Assembly (NCBI GenBank): GCA_937957915.1
Contig: CALGNZ010000023.1
Span: 1-47,554, forward strand
Source: an uncultured Granulosicoccaceae bacterium
GTDB taxonomy: Bacteria; Pseudomonadota; Gammaproteobacteria; Granulosicoccales; Granulosicoccaceae
DNA length: 47,554 bases
Direction of reading: 5' to 3'
Shown one piece after another: positions 34,893 to 43,693 of this stretch (the first letter of the stretch is position 1; each line of letters begins with the position of its first letter). The position numbers were made by a program, and so were the translations under genes. The notes below the pieces were generated by a model. That model was given only the letters and a program-made list of their open reading frames with translations. It was not told where the DNA came from and made no database searches.

Positions 34893-36164
34893 CTATTCTG
34901 CTCTCAGTGCCTCAACCGGACTAATTTGCATCGCGTGCCGAGCCGGTATCAGCGTCGCCAGTAATGCAGCAACTATCAATGCCAACAACATGGTCAACAC
35001 CACGTTCAATTCAATCGTTGGCGTACTAAACAACACATCTGCGGAACTATCGCTGGTTATTGATTGAGTTAGCACATCAATCATCGCCAACCCCGACAGG
35101 CCAAAAAGGATTCCTAGTGCGCCAGCAATGGAAACCAGTGTTGAGGTCTCCAGCAACACCATCGATACCACCGACGCAGGAGTCGCACCCAGTGACTTGC
35201 GAATGCCGAATTCGCGCTGCCGCTCACGAATGGCAATGAGCATGATATTGCTAACACCGAGAACCCCTGCCAGTAACGTTGCGATTCCGACCGTCCAGAT
35301 AAAGGCTCGTATACCGCGAAACAAATTGCGGATGCGCAAATATTCTTTTTCTGTGTTCCAGTCACCGAAGGCCCTGTTATCGTTAGGGGCAACACGGTGT
35401 CGCTGCTTTAACACGACCTTTACATGGTCGCCGACCTCACGACTGGTGAGTCCCTGCTTCGGCACCAGGGCGTAAAACCCAATACTTTGGCCCTTGTTAA
35501 AAACCTGTTGAAAAGTTGTCAGAGGTGTAAACACGAGGCTGCCCATACGCTCGCGATCATCGCCATAACGCCTGGGTTTAAAAACACCAATGACCGTGAA
35601 GCTGATCCGCCTGATCTCTATTTGCTGCCCGACAGGATTAGTATCAGCACCGAATAGATCACGATGAATCCGTTCACCGATAACCACAACTTTCCGTTTT
35701 TGCTGGAGATCCAGTTGATTGATAAATCGCCCTGTCACAAGGTTCATTGGCAAGATGCTGCGAAACTGCGGAATGTCCCCGGACACTTCCGCATCAGTAA
35801 CCTTTGAACCCAAACTCACGTCCACCCTCCCGCGCCAGCTGGCCAGTCTGATACGCGGCGCCAGTGTGCCAATGTCTGTCACCTGTCGCTCAAGCGCTGC
35901 AGTGTCTTCATTGGTTAGTTTTATTCGACGACCGGGTGACAAGCCCTGCCAGGGCTGCGATGTCTGACGACTCCAGATGTACATTGTGTTAGTGGCATAG
36001 CCAGACATGCTGTTATTAACACCGTCTTCAATACCATTACCAAAACCAAGCATGATAATAAGAATGAAAACACCCCAGAAAATTCCGGATGCTGTTAACA
36101 AAGTACGCAGACGATTGCTTAGCAGCGTCTGCCAGACTTCACGCCAAAGATCTCGATCCATCAT
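34893..36164 (-). CDS. MacB-like ABC permease (FtsX family), second copy
   Basis: This 423-residue protein has an N-terminal helix (about 18-40), a periplasmic MacB_PCD domain (about 45-260) and three C-terminal helices typical of FtsX permeases, with RERQREFGIRKSLGATPASV before the last two. It overlaps the preceding permease gene by four bases (ATGA), so they are translationally coupled. Like YknZ and unlike MacB it lacks a fused ATPase; that is a separate gene upstream. Type VII ABC proteins of this kind use mechanical transmission to export peptides, toxins or lipoproteins from the periplasm rather than carrying cargo across the inner membrane. Confidence 0.93.
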   Translation of the reverse strand: MMDRDLWREVWQTLLSNRLRTLLTASGIFWGVFILIIMLGFGNGIEDGVNNSMSGYATNTMYIWSRQTSQPWQGLSPGRRIKLTNEDTAALERQVTDIGTLAPRIRLASWRGRVDVSLGSKVTDAEVSGDIPQFRSILPMNLVTGRFINQLDLQQKRKVVVIGERIHRDLFGADTNPVGQQIEIRRISFTVIGVFKPRRYGDDRERMGSLVFTPLTTFQQVFNKGQSIGFYALVPKQGLTSREVGDHVKVVLKQRHRVAPNDNRAFGDWNTEKEYLRIRNLFRGIRAFIWTVGIATLLAGVLGVSNIMLIAIRERQREFGIRKSLGATPASVVSMVLLETSTLVSIAGALGILFGLSGLAMIDVLTQSITSDSSADVLFSTPTIELNVVLTMLLALIVAALLATLIPARHAMQISPVEALRAE

Positions 36165-37390
36165 TTGGTTTGCAACGCCTCAACCGGGTTGATCAGCGCC
36201 GCTTTGCGGGCTGGCAGATACCCGGCCAGAGTGCCTGCAAAAACAACCAGCAATGTCACCGAAACAACAACCGCGGTGCTAACGTCGGGCTGATACATAT
36301 AGTCGTTTTCAGCCACCGTGCGTTTAAGAATCTCCAGCAACCCGACACTCAACAACAATCCAAGGTAACCCGCAGCACTGGTTAGTATCAGAGATTCAAC
36401 AACAATCAGGCGGGTAATCGATGCTGGGGTCGCACCCAGAGCTTTCCTTATACCAATTTCGCGGCGACGCTCGGCAACCGATATCACCATAATATTACTC
36501 ACAGCCAGTATGCCCGTCAGAACAGTGCCTGCACCAACAACTGCTACAAACACCCTGATCCAGAAAAACAGATCAGTGATTTTTTTGTATTCATCAAGGT
36601 TATTATAGATTCTGATTGCGCGTTTATCGTCTGCGGAAAACCCGTGCCGATCTGCAAACAACTGCCGCGTGTCCTCTTCACTCTGCTTGCTTTGTTCGTA
36701 ACTGGCATCGCCTACGGTGTACAGCAGCTGATTAATTTTTTGCGCCGCCCCGTAAACCAGCTGCGCGGTTGTAACAGGCAGATAAATGGTTTCCTCTTCT
36801 CGCTGGCCGCCATCGTCTCGAAAAATTCCGACAACGCGATAAGCTATATCTCCGATCTGTATATATTCACCCAAAGCGGTGGCATCACCAAACAAAACTT
36901 CTTTCACACGTCTGCCGATAACACAAACCTTGCGTTTATTATCAAGATCAATTTGATTGATAAATCTGCCCTGTGTAATCAGGGTTTTCTCCAGATAGAG
37001 ATGATCCGGATGTACCGCGCGAATATCATATGCCGAACTCTGTCCGTTGTAGCTCGTAGTTAAGCTGCCGCCGGGGTAGTAGCGCGAAGTAATACGATCT
37101 ACCTCAGATCCCTGTGAACGCACGCGTTCGTAGTCCTCATTGTCAAACCTGATTCTGGAGCCCCGTGGCAGCCCCTCATGAGCAATGGTTGTTTTGCCGC
37201 GATAGACGCGAATACTGTTTACTGCATCATCTCGAAACTGCAGTTCGACACCATTTTGAATACCGCGCCCGGCACCGAGCAACAGCACCAGCATAAATAC
37301 ACCCCACGCCACGGTAAGTACGGCAAGTGCCGTGCGGGTTTTGTGCGTGCGCAGTGTTTGCGCTATTTCCTGCAGCAGATCTATGCCCAT
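36161..37390 (-). CDS. MacB-like ABC permease (FtsX family), first copy
   Basis: The 409 residues have the same layout as the next gene: a helix at about 20-42, a MacB_PCD periplasmic domain, and three C-terminal helices with AERRREIGIRKALGATPASI. The two permeases are clearly paralogous but divergent in the periplasmic part, so the complex is probably a heterodimer. Its start codon shares one base with the stop of the ATPase gene (TGATG), and its stop overlaps the start of the second permease. All four genes appear to be made as one unit. Confidence 0.93.
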   Translation of the reverse strand: MGIDLLQEIAQTLRTHKTRTALAVLTVAWGVFMLVLLLGAGRGIQNGVELQFRDDAVNSIRVYRGKTTIAHEGLPRGSRIRFDNEDYERVRSQGSEVDRITSRYYPGGSLTTSYNGQSSAYDIRAVHPDHLYLEKTLITQGRFINQIDLDNKRKVCVIGRRVKEVLFGDATALGEYIQIGDIAYRVVGIFRDDGGQREEETIYLPVTTAQLVYGAAQKINQLLYTVGDASYEQSKQSEEDTRQLFADRHGFSADDKRAIRIYNNLDEYKKITDLFFWIRVFVAVVGAGTVLTGILAVSNIMVISVAERRREIGIRKALGATPASITRLIVVESLILTSAAGYLGLLLSVGLLEILKRTVAENDYMYQPDVSTAVVVSVTLLVVFAGTLAGYLPARKAALINPVEALQTK

Positions 37391-38079
37391 CAGCTAACGG
37401 GCTCTGCGCTGGCAGTATCAGAAATCACCATGCCGTCGCGCATGTGAATCACGCGCTTGGTCCGTTGCGCGATATCTTCCTCGTGAGTCACCATTAATAC
37501 GGTTCGGCCTTCCCGATTTACCTCCTTGAACAGTTGCATAATCTGTTCAGAGGTTTGCGAGTCGAGTGCACCGGTAGGTTCATCTGCAAGTATCAACGCA
37601 GGTTTGGTGATCAGCGCACGCGCAATTGCGACCCGTTGCGATTGCCCGCCAGACAACTCCGAAGGCTTGTGGCTGGCGCGATCAGCCAGCCCCACACGCT
37701 CCAGGTATTGCATGGCAATGGCGTTGCGCTTGCGCCTTGTAACGCCCTGGTAGTAAAGCGGCAGTGCGACGTTTTCAACGGCGCTCTTGTGGTGGATCAA
37801 ATTGAACGTCTGGAACACAAAGCCAATGAACTGATTGCGATACTGCGCCGCCTGTCGGTGCGACAGATTATCCATTCTGGTGTCGTCGAGTGTATAGCTG
37901 CCGCTATCGGCACTATCCAGAATACCCAGAATATTCAGCAGCGTAGATTTCCCGGACCCGGAAGACCCTTGCACAGCCACAAATTCACCACGCTGAATAG
38001 CCAGCGAAACGCTGTCGAGTGCCCGAACCCGATTTTCACCCATCGCGTAGGTTTTAGAAATATCTTGCAGTTTTATCAC
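37390..38079 (-). CDS. MacB/LolD-type ABC transporter ATP-binding protein
   Basis: In the 229 residues, Walker A is GSSGSGKST (38-46), the signature is LSGGQSQRVAIARAL and Walker B is ALILADEPTGALD. Q-loop and H-loop residues are present. The DxxTGALDSQT extension is typical of the LolD/MacB/FtsE-like group that drives FtsX-type permeases. It is the first gene of the exporter operon (ATPase, permease, permease, fusion protein). A 6-bp hairpin (38137-38154) is located about 58 bp upstream of the start. Confidence 0.95.
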   Translation of the reverse strand: MIKLQDISKTYAMGENRVRALDSVSLAIQRGEFVAVQGSSGSGKSTLLNILGILDSADSGSYTLDDTRMDNLSHRQAAQYRNQFIGFVFQTFNLIHHKSAVENVALPLYYQGVTRRKRNAIAMQYLERVGLADRASHKPSELSGGQSQRVAIARALITKPALILADEPTGALDSQTSEQIMQLFKEVNREGRTVLMVTHEEDIAQRTKRVIHMRDGMVISDTASAEPVS

Positions 38080-38136
38080 TGTTTAGCGCACTGGGGTTCA
38101 ACCGGTGGTATTGATTGTAGCGAGCATTTCAGTATA

Positions 38137-38154
38137 GCGACGTGCAATCGTCGC
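38137..38154. promoter_or_regulatory. Hairpin or operator GCGACG / CGTCGC
   Basis: Perfect 6-bp arms with a TGCAAT loop lie in the divergent region between the exporter operon and the glutaryl-CoA dehydrogenase gene. It could be an operator for either; too short for certainty. Confidence 0.3.
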
Positions 38155-38306
38155 GTTTATGGCTCAGCGCTAATCGACACAATTAACGTCTGGAAGCCAC
38201 ACCAGTGATAGTACCGGTTACCGTCTGACACATGACAAAAGTAGCCAGTGCACTCGATTTCCGGCTACCATTGATCGTACACCCCACTTACTTCTGGAGC
38301 TTTGCA

Positions 38307-39545
38307 ATGGCGCTGGCGCAGCACACCACTACTCATGAAAATACCCCGGAAACTGCACGGGCCAAGCCCACCAGACTGAACTGGGAAGATCCATTCCTGC
38401 TGGAGCAACAGCTGACAGAAGAAGAGCGCATGATCCGTGACACCGCGTATGCCTATTGTCAGGACAAGCTGATGACTCGTGTGCTGGAGGCAAATCGACA
38501 TGAGAACTTCGACCGCGATATTCTGCATGAAATGGGTGATCTGGGTCTTTTGGGATCTACCATTCCAGAGTCACTGGGTGGAATCGGAGCCAACTATGTG
38601 TCTTATGGACTGGTCGCGCGTGAAGTTGAACGCGTAGACTCCGGATACCGCTCGGCCATGAGCGTACAGTCATCTCTGGTCATGCATCCGATTTTTGCCT
38701 ATGGATCTGACTACCTGCGCGAAAAATTCCTGCCAAAACTTGCCAGTGGCGAATCGGTAGGCTGCTTTGGCCTGACTGAGCCCGACCACGGATCCGACCC
38801 GTCGTCCATGATCACGCGCGCTAAAAAAACCGACGGTGGCTATGTATTATCGGGGGCAAAAAACTGGATCACCAACTCACCGATTGCCGATGTCTTTGTG
38901 ATTTGGGCAAAATCTGACGCCCACGACGACAAAATAAAGGGCTTCGTGCTTGAAAAAGGCATGAAAGGCCTGAGTGCACCCAAAATTGACGGCAAATTTT
39001 CTCTTCGTGCATCAGTCACCGGCATGATCATGATGGACGAAGTCGAAATTCCCGAGGAAAACCTGCTACCAAATGCCAGCGGACTTGCCGGCCCGTTCGG
39101 CTGCCTGAATCGTGCACGCTACGGAATTTCATGGGGCTCCATGGGAGCTGCAGAATTCTGCTGGCATGCGGCACGTCAGTACACCCTTGATCGCAAGCAA
39201 TTCGGACGTCCGCTGGCCGCCAATCAGTTGATACAAAAGAAACTGGCTGACATGCAAACCGAAATCTCACTTGGTTTACAGGGCTGCCTGCGATTAGGCC
39301 GGCTGATGGACGACCACCAGGCCCCTGCCGAGCTTATCTCGCTGATGAAACGCAATAACTGCGGCAAGGCTTTGGACATCGCCAGACACGCCCGCGATAT
39401 GCACGGCGGCAACGGCGTATCAGATGAATACGGTGTGATTAGACATGTCATGAACCTGGAGGCGGTAAATACTTATGAAGGTACCCACGATGTGCACGCG
39501 CTGATTCTGGGCCGGGCGCAAACCGGATTGCAGGCATTTTTCTAA
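38307..39545 (+). CDS. gcdH: Glutaryl-CoA dehydrogenase
   Basis: The start is the ATG at 38307, preceded by GGAG at 38296-38299; a frame from 38232 adds 25 residues with no ribosome site. The 412 residues show the acyl-CoA dehydrogenase fold: [16 protein letters not shown] (FAD and substrate loop), [17 protein letters not shown], and near the C-terminus [17 protein letters not shown] with catalytic Glu391. Length and the sequence around the active site match the glutaryl-CoA branch, which oxidises and decarboxylates glutaryl-CoA to crotonyl-CoA in lysine/tryptophan breakdown. The electron acceptor would be ETF. It is transcribed alone; a strong hairpin follows the stop. Confidence 0.93.
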   Translation: MALAQHTTTHENTPETARAKPTRLNWEDPFLLEQQLTEEERMIRDTAYAYCQDKLMTRVLEANRHENFDRDILHEMGDLGLLGSTIPESLGGIGANYVSYGLVAREVERVDSGYRSAMSVQSSLVMHPIFAYGSDYLREKFLPKLASGESVGCFGLTEPDHGSDPSSMITRAKKTDGGYVLSGAKNWITNSPIADVFVIWAKSDAHDDKIKGFVLEKGMKGLSAPKIDGKFSLRASVTGMIMMDEVEIPEENLLPNASGLAGPFGCLNRARYGISWGSMGAAEFCWHAARQYTLDRKQFGRPLAANQLIQKKLADMQTEISLGLQGCLRLGRLMDDHQAPAELISLMKRNNCGKALDIARHARDMHGGNGVSDEYGVIRHVMNLEAVNTYEGTHDVHALILGRAQTGLQAFF

Positions 39546-39574
39546 GCGAGGGAAATCAGAACAGATAACGACGT

Positions 39575-39606
39575 GCACTGCCCGGTTTAAGCACAACCGG
39601 GCGTGC
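39575..39606 (+). terminator. Strong hairpin after gcdH
   Basis: GCCCGGTT (39580-39587) pairs perfectly with AACCGGGC (39595-39602) around a 7-nt loop, and four more pairs (GCAC 39575-39578 / GTGC 39603-39606) extend it past a one-base bulge. There is no T-run, but the position 30 bp after the gcdH stop suits a terminator. Confidence 0.6.
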
Positions 39607-39681
39607 GCGACCCGACGGTGCTCATACCGCACTCGGGCGACGCCACCATGTTTTGACACACCCACAACAGGATAAGATAGC

Positions 39682-40305
39682 GTGACACTCAAGGATTCGA
39701 TACGGTACCCGTCACTTTTACTGGCGATGTTGTTACTGTCAGGCTGCGTGTCAGTCGTGCGCCCGAACTTTCAGACAGAACTGGTAAAACTCCGCTCAGG
39801 CGAGTACACACTTGATCCTGCACACGCCGCACTGATATTCAAGGTTGATCACCTGGAGCTATCAACCTACGTCGGCAGATTTAACTCATTTGATGCCAGC
39901 CTTGATTTCGACCCGAAGAACGTAGCAGCGACCCGACTTAGCGGGGTTGTCGACATGAACAGCATGGACACTAACGACAGCGAACTCGAAGACACCATCA
40001 AAGGCACTGACTGGTTCGACGTTGCGCAATTTCCGCAGGCAACGTTCGATACGACCAATGTGCAGGTTCTCGACGACAGTCGTTTCGAATTTACCGGCGA
40101 TCTGACCTTTCGCGGCATCACCAAACCGGTAACGCTGACGGCAACTTTCAATGGTGGTGCAGACAATTTCCTGACGGGTAAATACACACTCGGCTTTACC
40201 GCCATGGGCAGCTTCAAGCGCTCCGACTATGGCATGGACAGCTTTGCCGGCATTATCGGTGACGAAATCAATCTGGAGATATTTGCCGAGTTTTTGCGTA
40301 ACTAG
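39682..40305 (+). CDS. YceI-family lipoprotein
   Basis: The start is GTG at 39682 with AGGA at 39669-39672. The N-terminus is a lipoprotein signal (LLLAMLLLSGC, Cys22). The mature 185 residues match YceI: GEYTLDPAHAALIFKVDHL, the turn DVAQFPQATF, LTFRGITKPVTLTATFNG, and the C-terminal IGDEINLEIFAEF. YceI proteins are lipocalin-like barrels that hold a long isoprenoid or fatty ligand. Most are periplasmic or secreted without a lipid anchor; a lipobox version would sit at a membrane. It is transcribed alone with hairpins on both sides. Confidence 0.92.
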   Translation: MTLKDSIRYPSLLLAMLLLSGCVSVVRPNFQTELVKLRSGEYTLDPAHAALIFKVDHLELSTYVGRFNSFDASLDFDPKNVAATRLSGVVDMNSMDTNDSELEDTIKGTDWFDVAQFPQATFDTTNVQVLDDSRFEFTGDLTFRGITKPVTLTATFNGGADNFLTGKYTLGFTAMGSFKRSDYGMDSFAGIIGDEINLEIFAEFLRN

Positions 40306-40680
40306 CACACTCGCCCGGCGAAGCTAATGCAAGGCAGCACAGCTGGCCACAAAGCACTGGCCAGGATAAAAACTCGTGAACGTGGCAATTGTGGGTAATA
40401 AAACGAATTATGACCGATAGGTTCAATGGTATCATCGGGTCGCGGAGGCTTTCAGCGCCACAATTTCCCCAACGGTAAGCTGTACGCAAGGCAAGCCTGC
40501 TGCAACTGAATTACGGTAACGATTGGGCCAATAAGGGCAACACCAGCTGTGCCTTTGATTTTGTGCAAAAGCCAGAGCGTAACCCAAACGGCCAGGGGTA
40601 ATTAGACTTCGGCTGCTTTACTCACCGTTAATTCGAATCATCCGGGCTACACAACTCTCACTAATTACTGCGGAATAACA
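40306..40680. other. Intergenic region before the deacetylase/transferase operon
   Basis: Apart from the hairpin at 40343-40364 I see no gene or clear motif in this 375-bp stretch. It should contain the promoter of the three-gene glycan operon. Confidence 0.55.
40343..40364 (+). terminator. Hairpin after the YceI gene
   Basis: CTGGCCA and TGGCCAG form a perfect 7-bp stem with an 8-nt loop, 38 bp after the YceI stop. There is no T-run. Confidence 0.5.
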
Positions 40681-41355
40681 ATGTCTGTGCTTGTTTTGGC
40701 GCCTCACGCAGATGACGAGGTGCTTGGTGTCGGTGCAACGATCGCCAAAAGGAAATCACAAGGTGAACACGTCACAGTTGCTGTGCTCACCGGACACGGC
40801 GAGGGCGAACACCCCATTTGGCCAAAAGATGCGTGGGAAACTACCCGACAAGAGTGCCGCGAAGCCTGCGATTTTTTAGGTGTCGATGAACTGCTCTTTG
40901 AAGAACTGCCGGCAGCGTGTCTCGACCATACACCGAACTGGCAGATCAATTCTGCGGTACACAAAATAATTGATCAGGTAAAACCCGATGAATTATTCCT
41001 GCCCTTCCCGAATGATCTGCACAAAGACCACGGCGCGATAGCCTACGGAGCATCGGTGGCCGTTCGCCCGTATCTGGAACTCGGACAGCAGGTGCGCAAT
41101 GTACTTTTTTACGAAACTCTGACAGAGACACACCTTGCACCGCCCTTTGAAACGGCGTTTCAACCGAACTACTTTATTGACGTCAGTGATCATATTGACA
41201 AGAAATTAACAGCCTTTGCCAAATACCAATCGCAAATCCAGAGCGATGATCGACCACGCTCCATCAAGGGGCTGGCTACCTTGGCCAGTTACCGCGGATT
41301 GCACATAGGCGCTGCCGCCGCTGAAGCCTTTGTTGTATTTCGACTGATCGAATAA
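40681..41355 (+). CDS. PIG-L family deacetylase
   Basis: The 224-residue protein begins with LVLAPHADDEVLGVGATIAK, the PIG-L zinc motif (His9, Asp11/Asp12, Glu13), and carries the second metal motif HKDHG (114-118). PIG-L enzymes remove N-acetyl groups from GlcNAc-containing sugars or lipids (GlcNAc-PI, mycothiol and bacillithiol precursors, chitobiose, teicoplanin). No signal peptide is visible, so it acts in the cytoplasm. It is the first gene of a three-gene unit: the phosphoglycosyl transferase begins 15 bp after its stop. This suggests it deacetylates a nucleotide- or lipid-linked amino sugar handled by the following two enzymes. Confidence 0.92.
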   Translation: MSVLVLAPHADDEVLGVGATIAKRKSQGEHVTVAVLTGHGEGEHPIWPKDAWETTRQECREACDFLGVDELLFEELPAACLDHTPNWQINSAVHKIIDQVKPDELFLPFPNDLHKDHGAIAYGASVAVRPYLELGQQVRNVLFYETLTETHLAPPFETAFQPNYFIDVSDHIDKKLTAFAKYQSQIQSDDRPRSIKGLATLASYRGLHIGAAAAEAFVVFRLIE

Positions 41356-41370
41356 TCACTGCGAAGACGC

Positions 41371-41946
41371 ATGTATCCCATTGTAAAAAGAATTATTGAT
41401 CTAGCCGGCGCGTTGCTGTTGTGCATAGCACTCAGTCCTTTCGCGCTGCTTGCGGCCCTGCTTATCAAGCTCGACTCACCAGGCCCGGTGTTTTATCGCC
41501 AGATCAGACTCGGTATGCATCAACGTCCGTTTAATATACTTAAGTTCCGCTCAATGTCAGTCGACGAAAATCGCGACAGCAGCCAAACGTTTGGTGACAG
41601 CCCGGGTGTGACACGCATCGGCAAACTTCTCAGACGCTGCAAAATCGATGAGCTACCTCAAATTATAAATATTCTGCTCGGAGATATGAGCTTCGTCGGG
41701 CCGCGACCGTCACTACCAGATTTGCCAACCCAGATAGCCCCACAGTACCACCGGCGCTACAGCGTCCGACCTGGTTTGACCGGGCTTGCTCAGACAAACG
41801 GAAACGTGTTCATAGACTGGGAGGAGCGGTGTAAGCACGATCTGGCTTACATAGATAGTATTTCGCTAATAACTGATATAAAAATTGTATTTAAAACTGT
41901 GCTGGTAGTATTGGTAGGTGAAGACAGATTTATAAGGACACGCTGA
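41371..41946 (+). CDS. Monotopic phosphoglycosyl transferase (PglC/WcaJ-type initiating sugar transferase)
   Basis: The 191 residues are about the minimal catalytic unit of this superfamily (PF02397), as in PglC. The N-terminal hydrophobic re-entrant helix (about 11-33) is followed by KLDSPGPVFYRQIRLG and ILKFRSM. The catalytic Asp93-Glu94 pair lies in KIDELPQIIN, with DMSFVGPRP and YSVRPGLTGLAQTNG after it. It would transfer a sugar-1-phosphate from a nucleotide sugar to undecaprenyl phosphate. It lies between the deacetylase (15 bp) and the formyltransferase (1 bp), with no other glycosyl transferase in view, so the lipid-linked sugar may be an end product or a feeder for genes elsewhere. 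Confidence 0.95.
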   Translation: MYPIVKRIIDLAGALLLCIALSPFALLAALLIKLDSPGPVFYRQIRLGMHQRPFNILKFRSMSVDENRDSSQTFGDSPGVTRIGKLLRRCKIDELPQIINILLGDMSFVGPRPSLPDLPTQIAPQYHRRYSVRPGLTGLAQTNGNVFIDWEERCKHDLAYIDSISLITDIKIVFKTVLVVLVGEDRFIRTR

Positions 41947-41947
41947 C

Positions 41948-42916
41948 ATGCGGTATATATTAATCGGCTCTGTCGACAGTTCCGAGCGCACCCTGCAAAA
42001 ACTGATCGACCACCAGCAGAATGTCGTAGCCGTGTTTGGATACACTCCCGAAGATAGCTCTGGAGTCAGTGGCTATGTCGACATGCAGCCTACCGCAGCA
42101 CAGAACGGGTTGCCGTTTTTTCCGTTTCAACGCATTAATGATCACGCACAACAAATTGCCGAGTTGAATCCGGACATCATACTGGTTGTAGGCCTTTCTC
42201 AACTCGTCAACCGCAAGATTCTCGATGCAGCAACCCGATTTTGCATTGGCTTTCACCCCACTATGCTGCCGCATGGGCGAGGCCGTGCGCCACTGGCATG
42301 GCTGGTACATGAACAAATACCAGGGGCTGCCACGTTTTTCGAAATGGGTGAAGGTGCCGATGACGGCGCCATATTTGTCCAAAGCCCGTTTACCGTTTCA
42401 GCCACTGACACAGCACGTGACGTCAGTGCAAAAATTCTAATAGGACTGGATCAGGCGCTCGATGTGCTGTTACCCAGATTTAGCAATAATGATTTTCATC
42501 GAACACCACAAATTCACAGTGAAGCCAGCTACTTCGGCAAACGCTCAGCGGCAGACGGCGTCATCGATTGGCAAAGCAGTGCAAAACAAATACTACGGCT
42601 GATAAAAGCTGCCAGCCACCCGCACCCGGGCGCTTTCAGTTTTTGCAAGGACGAAAAACTAACCATCTGGAATGCGACGGAAGAATTGACGCTCAGGGCT
42701 ACCGGCGTGGTCGGCTGCATCCTGCAAATCGACGAGAGCGGATTCATTGTCCAGACTGGTCTCGGTCTTTTGCGCGTTACCGACTACGAATCACCTGTTG
42801 AATTGCGGGTTGGCAGCAGGCTCGGCTACTACTGTGAATCAGAGATCTTTGAGCTGAAAAAGGAAATACAACAGCTTAAAGAACTCACCCGTTCGCTGGT
42901 TAATCGCCTGCAATAG
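41948..42916 (+). CDS. Formyltransferase-like enzyme with an altered active site
   Basis: The 322 residues have the methionyl-tRNA formyltransferase/ArnA N-terminal fold. LNPDIILVVGLSQLVNRKIL is followed by the signature GFHPTMLPHGRGRAPLAW (101-118), then the acid in GADDGAIFVQ (Asp138). The usual catalytic triad is Asn-x-His plus Asp; here Gly101 takes the place of the Asn while His103 and Asp138 remain. The C-terminal OB-like domain covers about 200-300, with a short charged helix at the end. Sugar N-formyltransferases of this fold use 10-formyl-tetrahydrofolate to formylate amino sugars. The deacetylase and phosphoglycosyl transferase genes immediately upstream make an amino-sugar substrate likely. 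Confidence 0.85.
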   Translation: MRYILIGSVDSSERTLQKLIDHQQNVVAVFGYTPEDSSGVSGYVDMQPTAAQNGLPFFPFQRINDHAQQIAELNPDIILVVGLSQLVNRKILDAATRFCIGFHPTMLPHGRGRAPLAWLVHEQIPGAATFFEMGEGADDGAIFVQSPFTVSATDTARDVSAKILIGLDQALDVLLPRFSNNDFHRTPQIHSEASYFGKRSAADGVIDWQSSAKQILRLIKAASHPHPGAFSFCKDEKLTIWNATEELTLRATGVVGCILQIDESGFIVQTGLGLLRVTDYESPVELRVGSRLGYYCESEIFELKKEIQQLKELTRSLVNRLQ

Positions 42917-43151
42917 AATTCGGCCCGCCGCGACATACCATCCGGGCACCAAAAAGTTGATATTTCAACAGTGAACTGCAGACGCCCAGCCTGGTTTCCC
43001 CGGCAAAAAGCCGGCCGTTATTGCCACACATCTGGCTTCTGTGATGCAGTGAACAGCCTGTACCCCTAAGGTGGCGCTGATCTTGCCGCCTGGATTGGCT
43101 TGAGTTGGTTTGTTCCAACCGCCTTCGATCAATCTCAAGGGTATATACAGG

Positions 43152-43685
43152 ATGTCCCGAGCTAGAAACATCATCAAGCTGGCTATTGCTGCCTTCGCTG
43201 CCATGGGCACCAGTCCAGCCGTGGCAGACACACCCTACTTTGCAGCATTCGGGCTGGAGAAACTATCCGCCTCGATCAGTGACTCTACCTTCGAGAGTTA
43301 CTCACTGGCAGTGCAGGCCGGCCACTGGATCAAACCCGGTGTTGGCATGGAAGTAGGCGCCAATATACCAGTCAACGACGATACTATCGGATCAGTCAAC
43401 TTCGCCATAGAAGGGCTGTACACCGCCGGAATAAGACTTGAGGGCCCAATGGCATCACGTCGTGGCACCGCAGCGTTTGTCGTCGCAGGGTTCGCATCAG
43501 CAAAAATCGATGCCGTATCCAATTTCGATCAGGCCAGTGACTGGTATCACGGATACTTTGCCACCGCAGGTTTGTTGGTAGGGATCAACAAAACGTCGCA
43601 GGTGAGCGTTAAATATTCCTATCATGCTGTTGATGCCGCGATCAGAATTCCGGCAGTACAACTTGGCTACCGGCTTCAGTTCTAA
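43152..43685 (+). CDS. Small outer-membrane beta-barrel protein
   Basis: The start is the ATG at 43152 with AAGGG at 43137-43141. A signal peptide (NIIKLAIAAFAAMGTSPAVA, then DTP) is clear. The mature part of about 150 residues consists of alternating hydrophobic strands (SYSLAVQAGHWI, VNFAIEGLYTAGIRLEG, TAAFVVAGFASAKI, YHGYFATAGLLVGI, SQVSVKYSYHAVDA) and ends in a strand finishing with Phe (LGYRLQF), the classical outer-membrane insertion signal. It resembles the OmpW/OmpX-size porin-like barrels. Ligand or role unknown. An Ig-like lipoprotein gene follows 8 bp after the stop and is probably co-expressed. Confidence 0.82.
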   Translation: MSRARNIIKLAIAAFAAMGTSPAVADTPYFAAFGLEKLSASISDSTFESYSLAVQAGHWIKPGVGMEVGANIPVNDDTIGSVNFAIEGLYTAGIRLEGPMASRRGTAAFVVAGFASAKIDAVSNFDQASDWYHGYFATAGLLVGINKTSQVSVKYSYHAVDAAIRIPAVQLGYRLQF

Positions 43686-43693
43686 CCCTGCTT

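Noticed and set aside
37534..38208. A 224-codon plus-strand frame
   Set aside because: Antisense to the ABC ATPase gene, whose Walker and signature motifs are intact.
43000..43014. CCGGC/GCCGG hairpin as terminator of the glycan operon
   Set aside because: Only a 5-bp stem with no T-run, about 85 bp after the stop; too weak to annotate.
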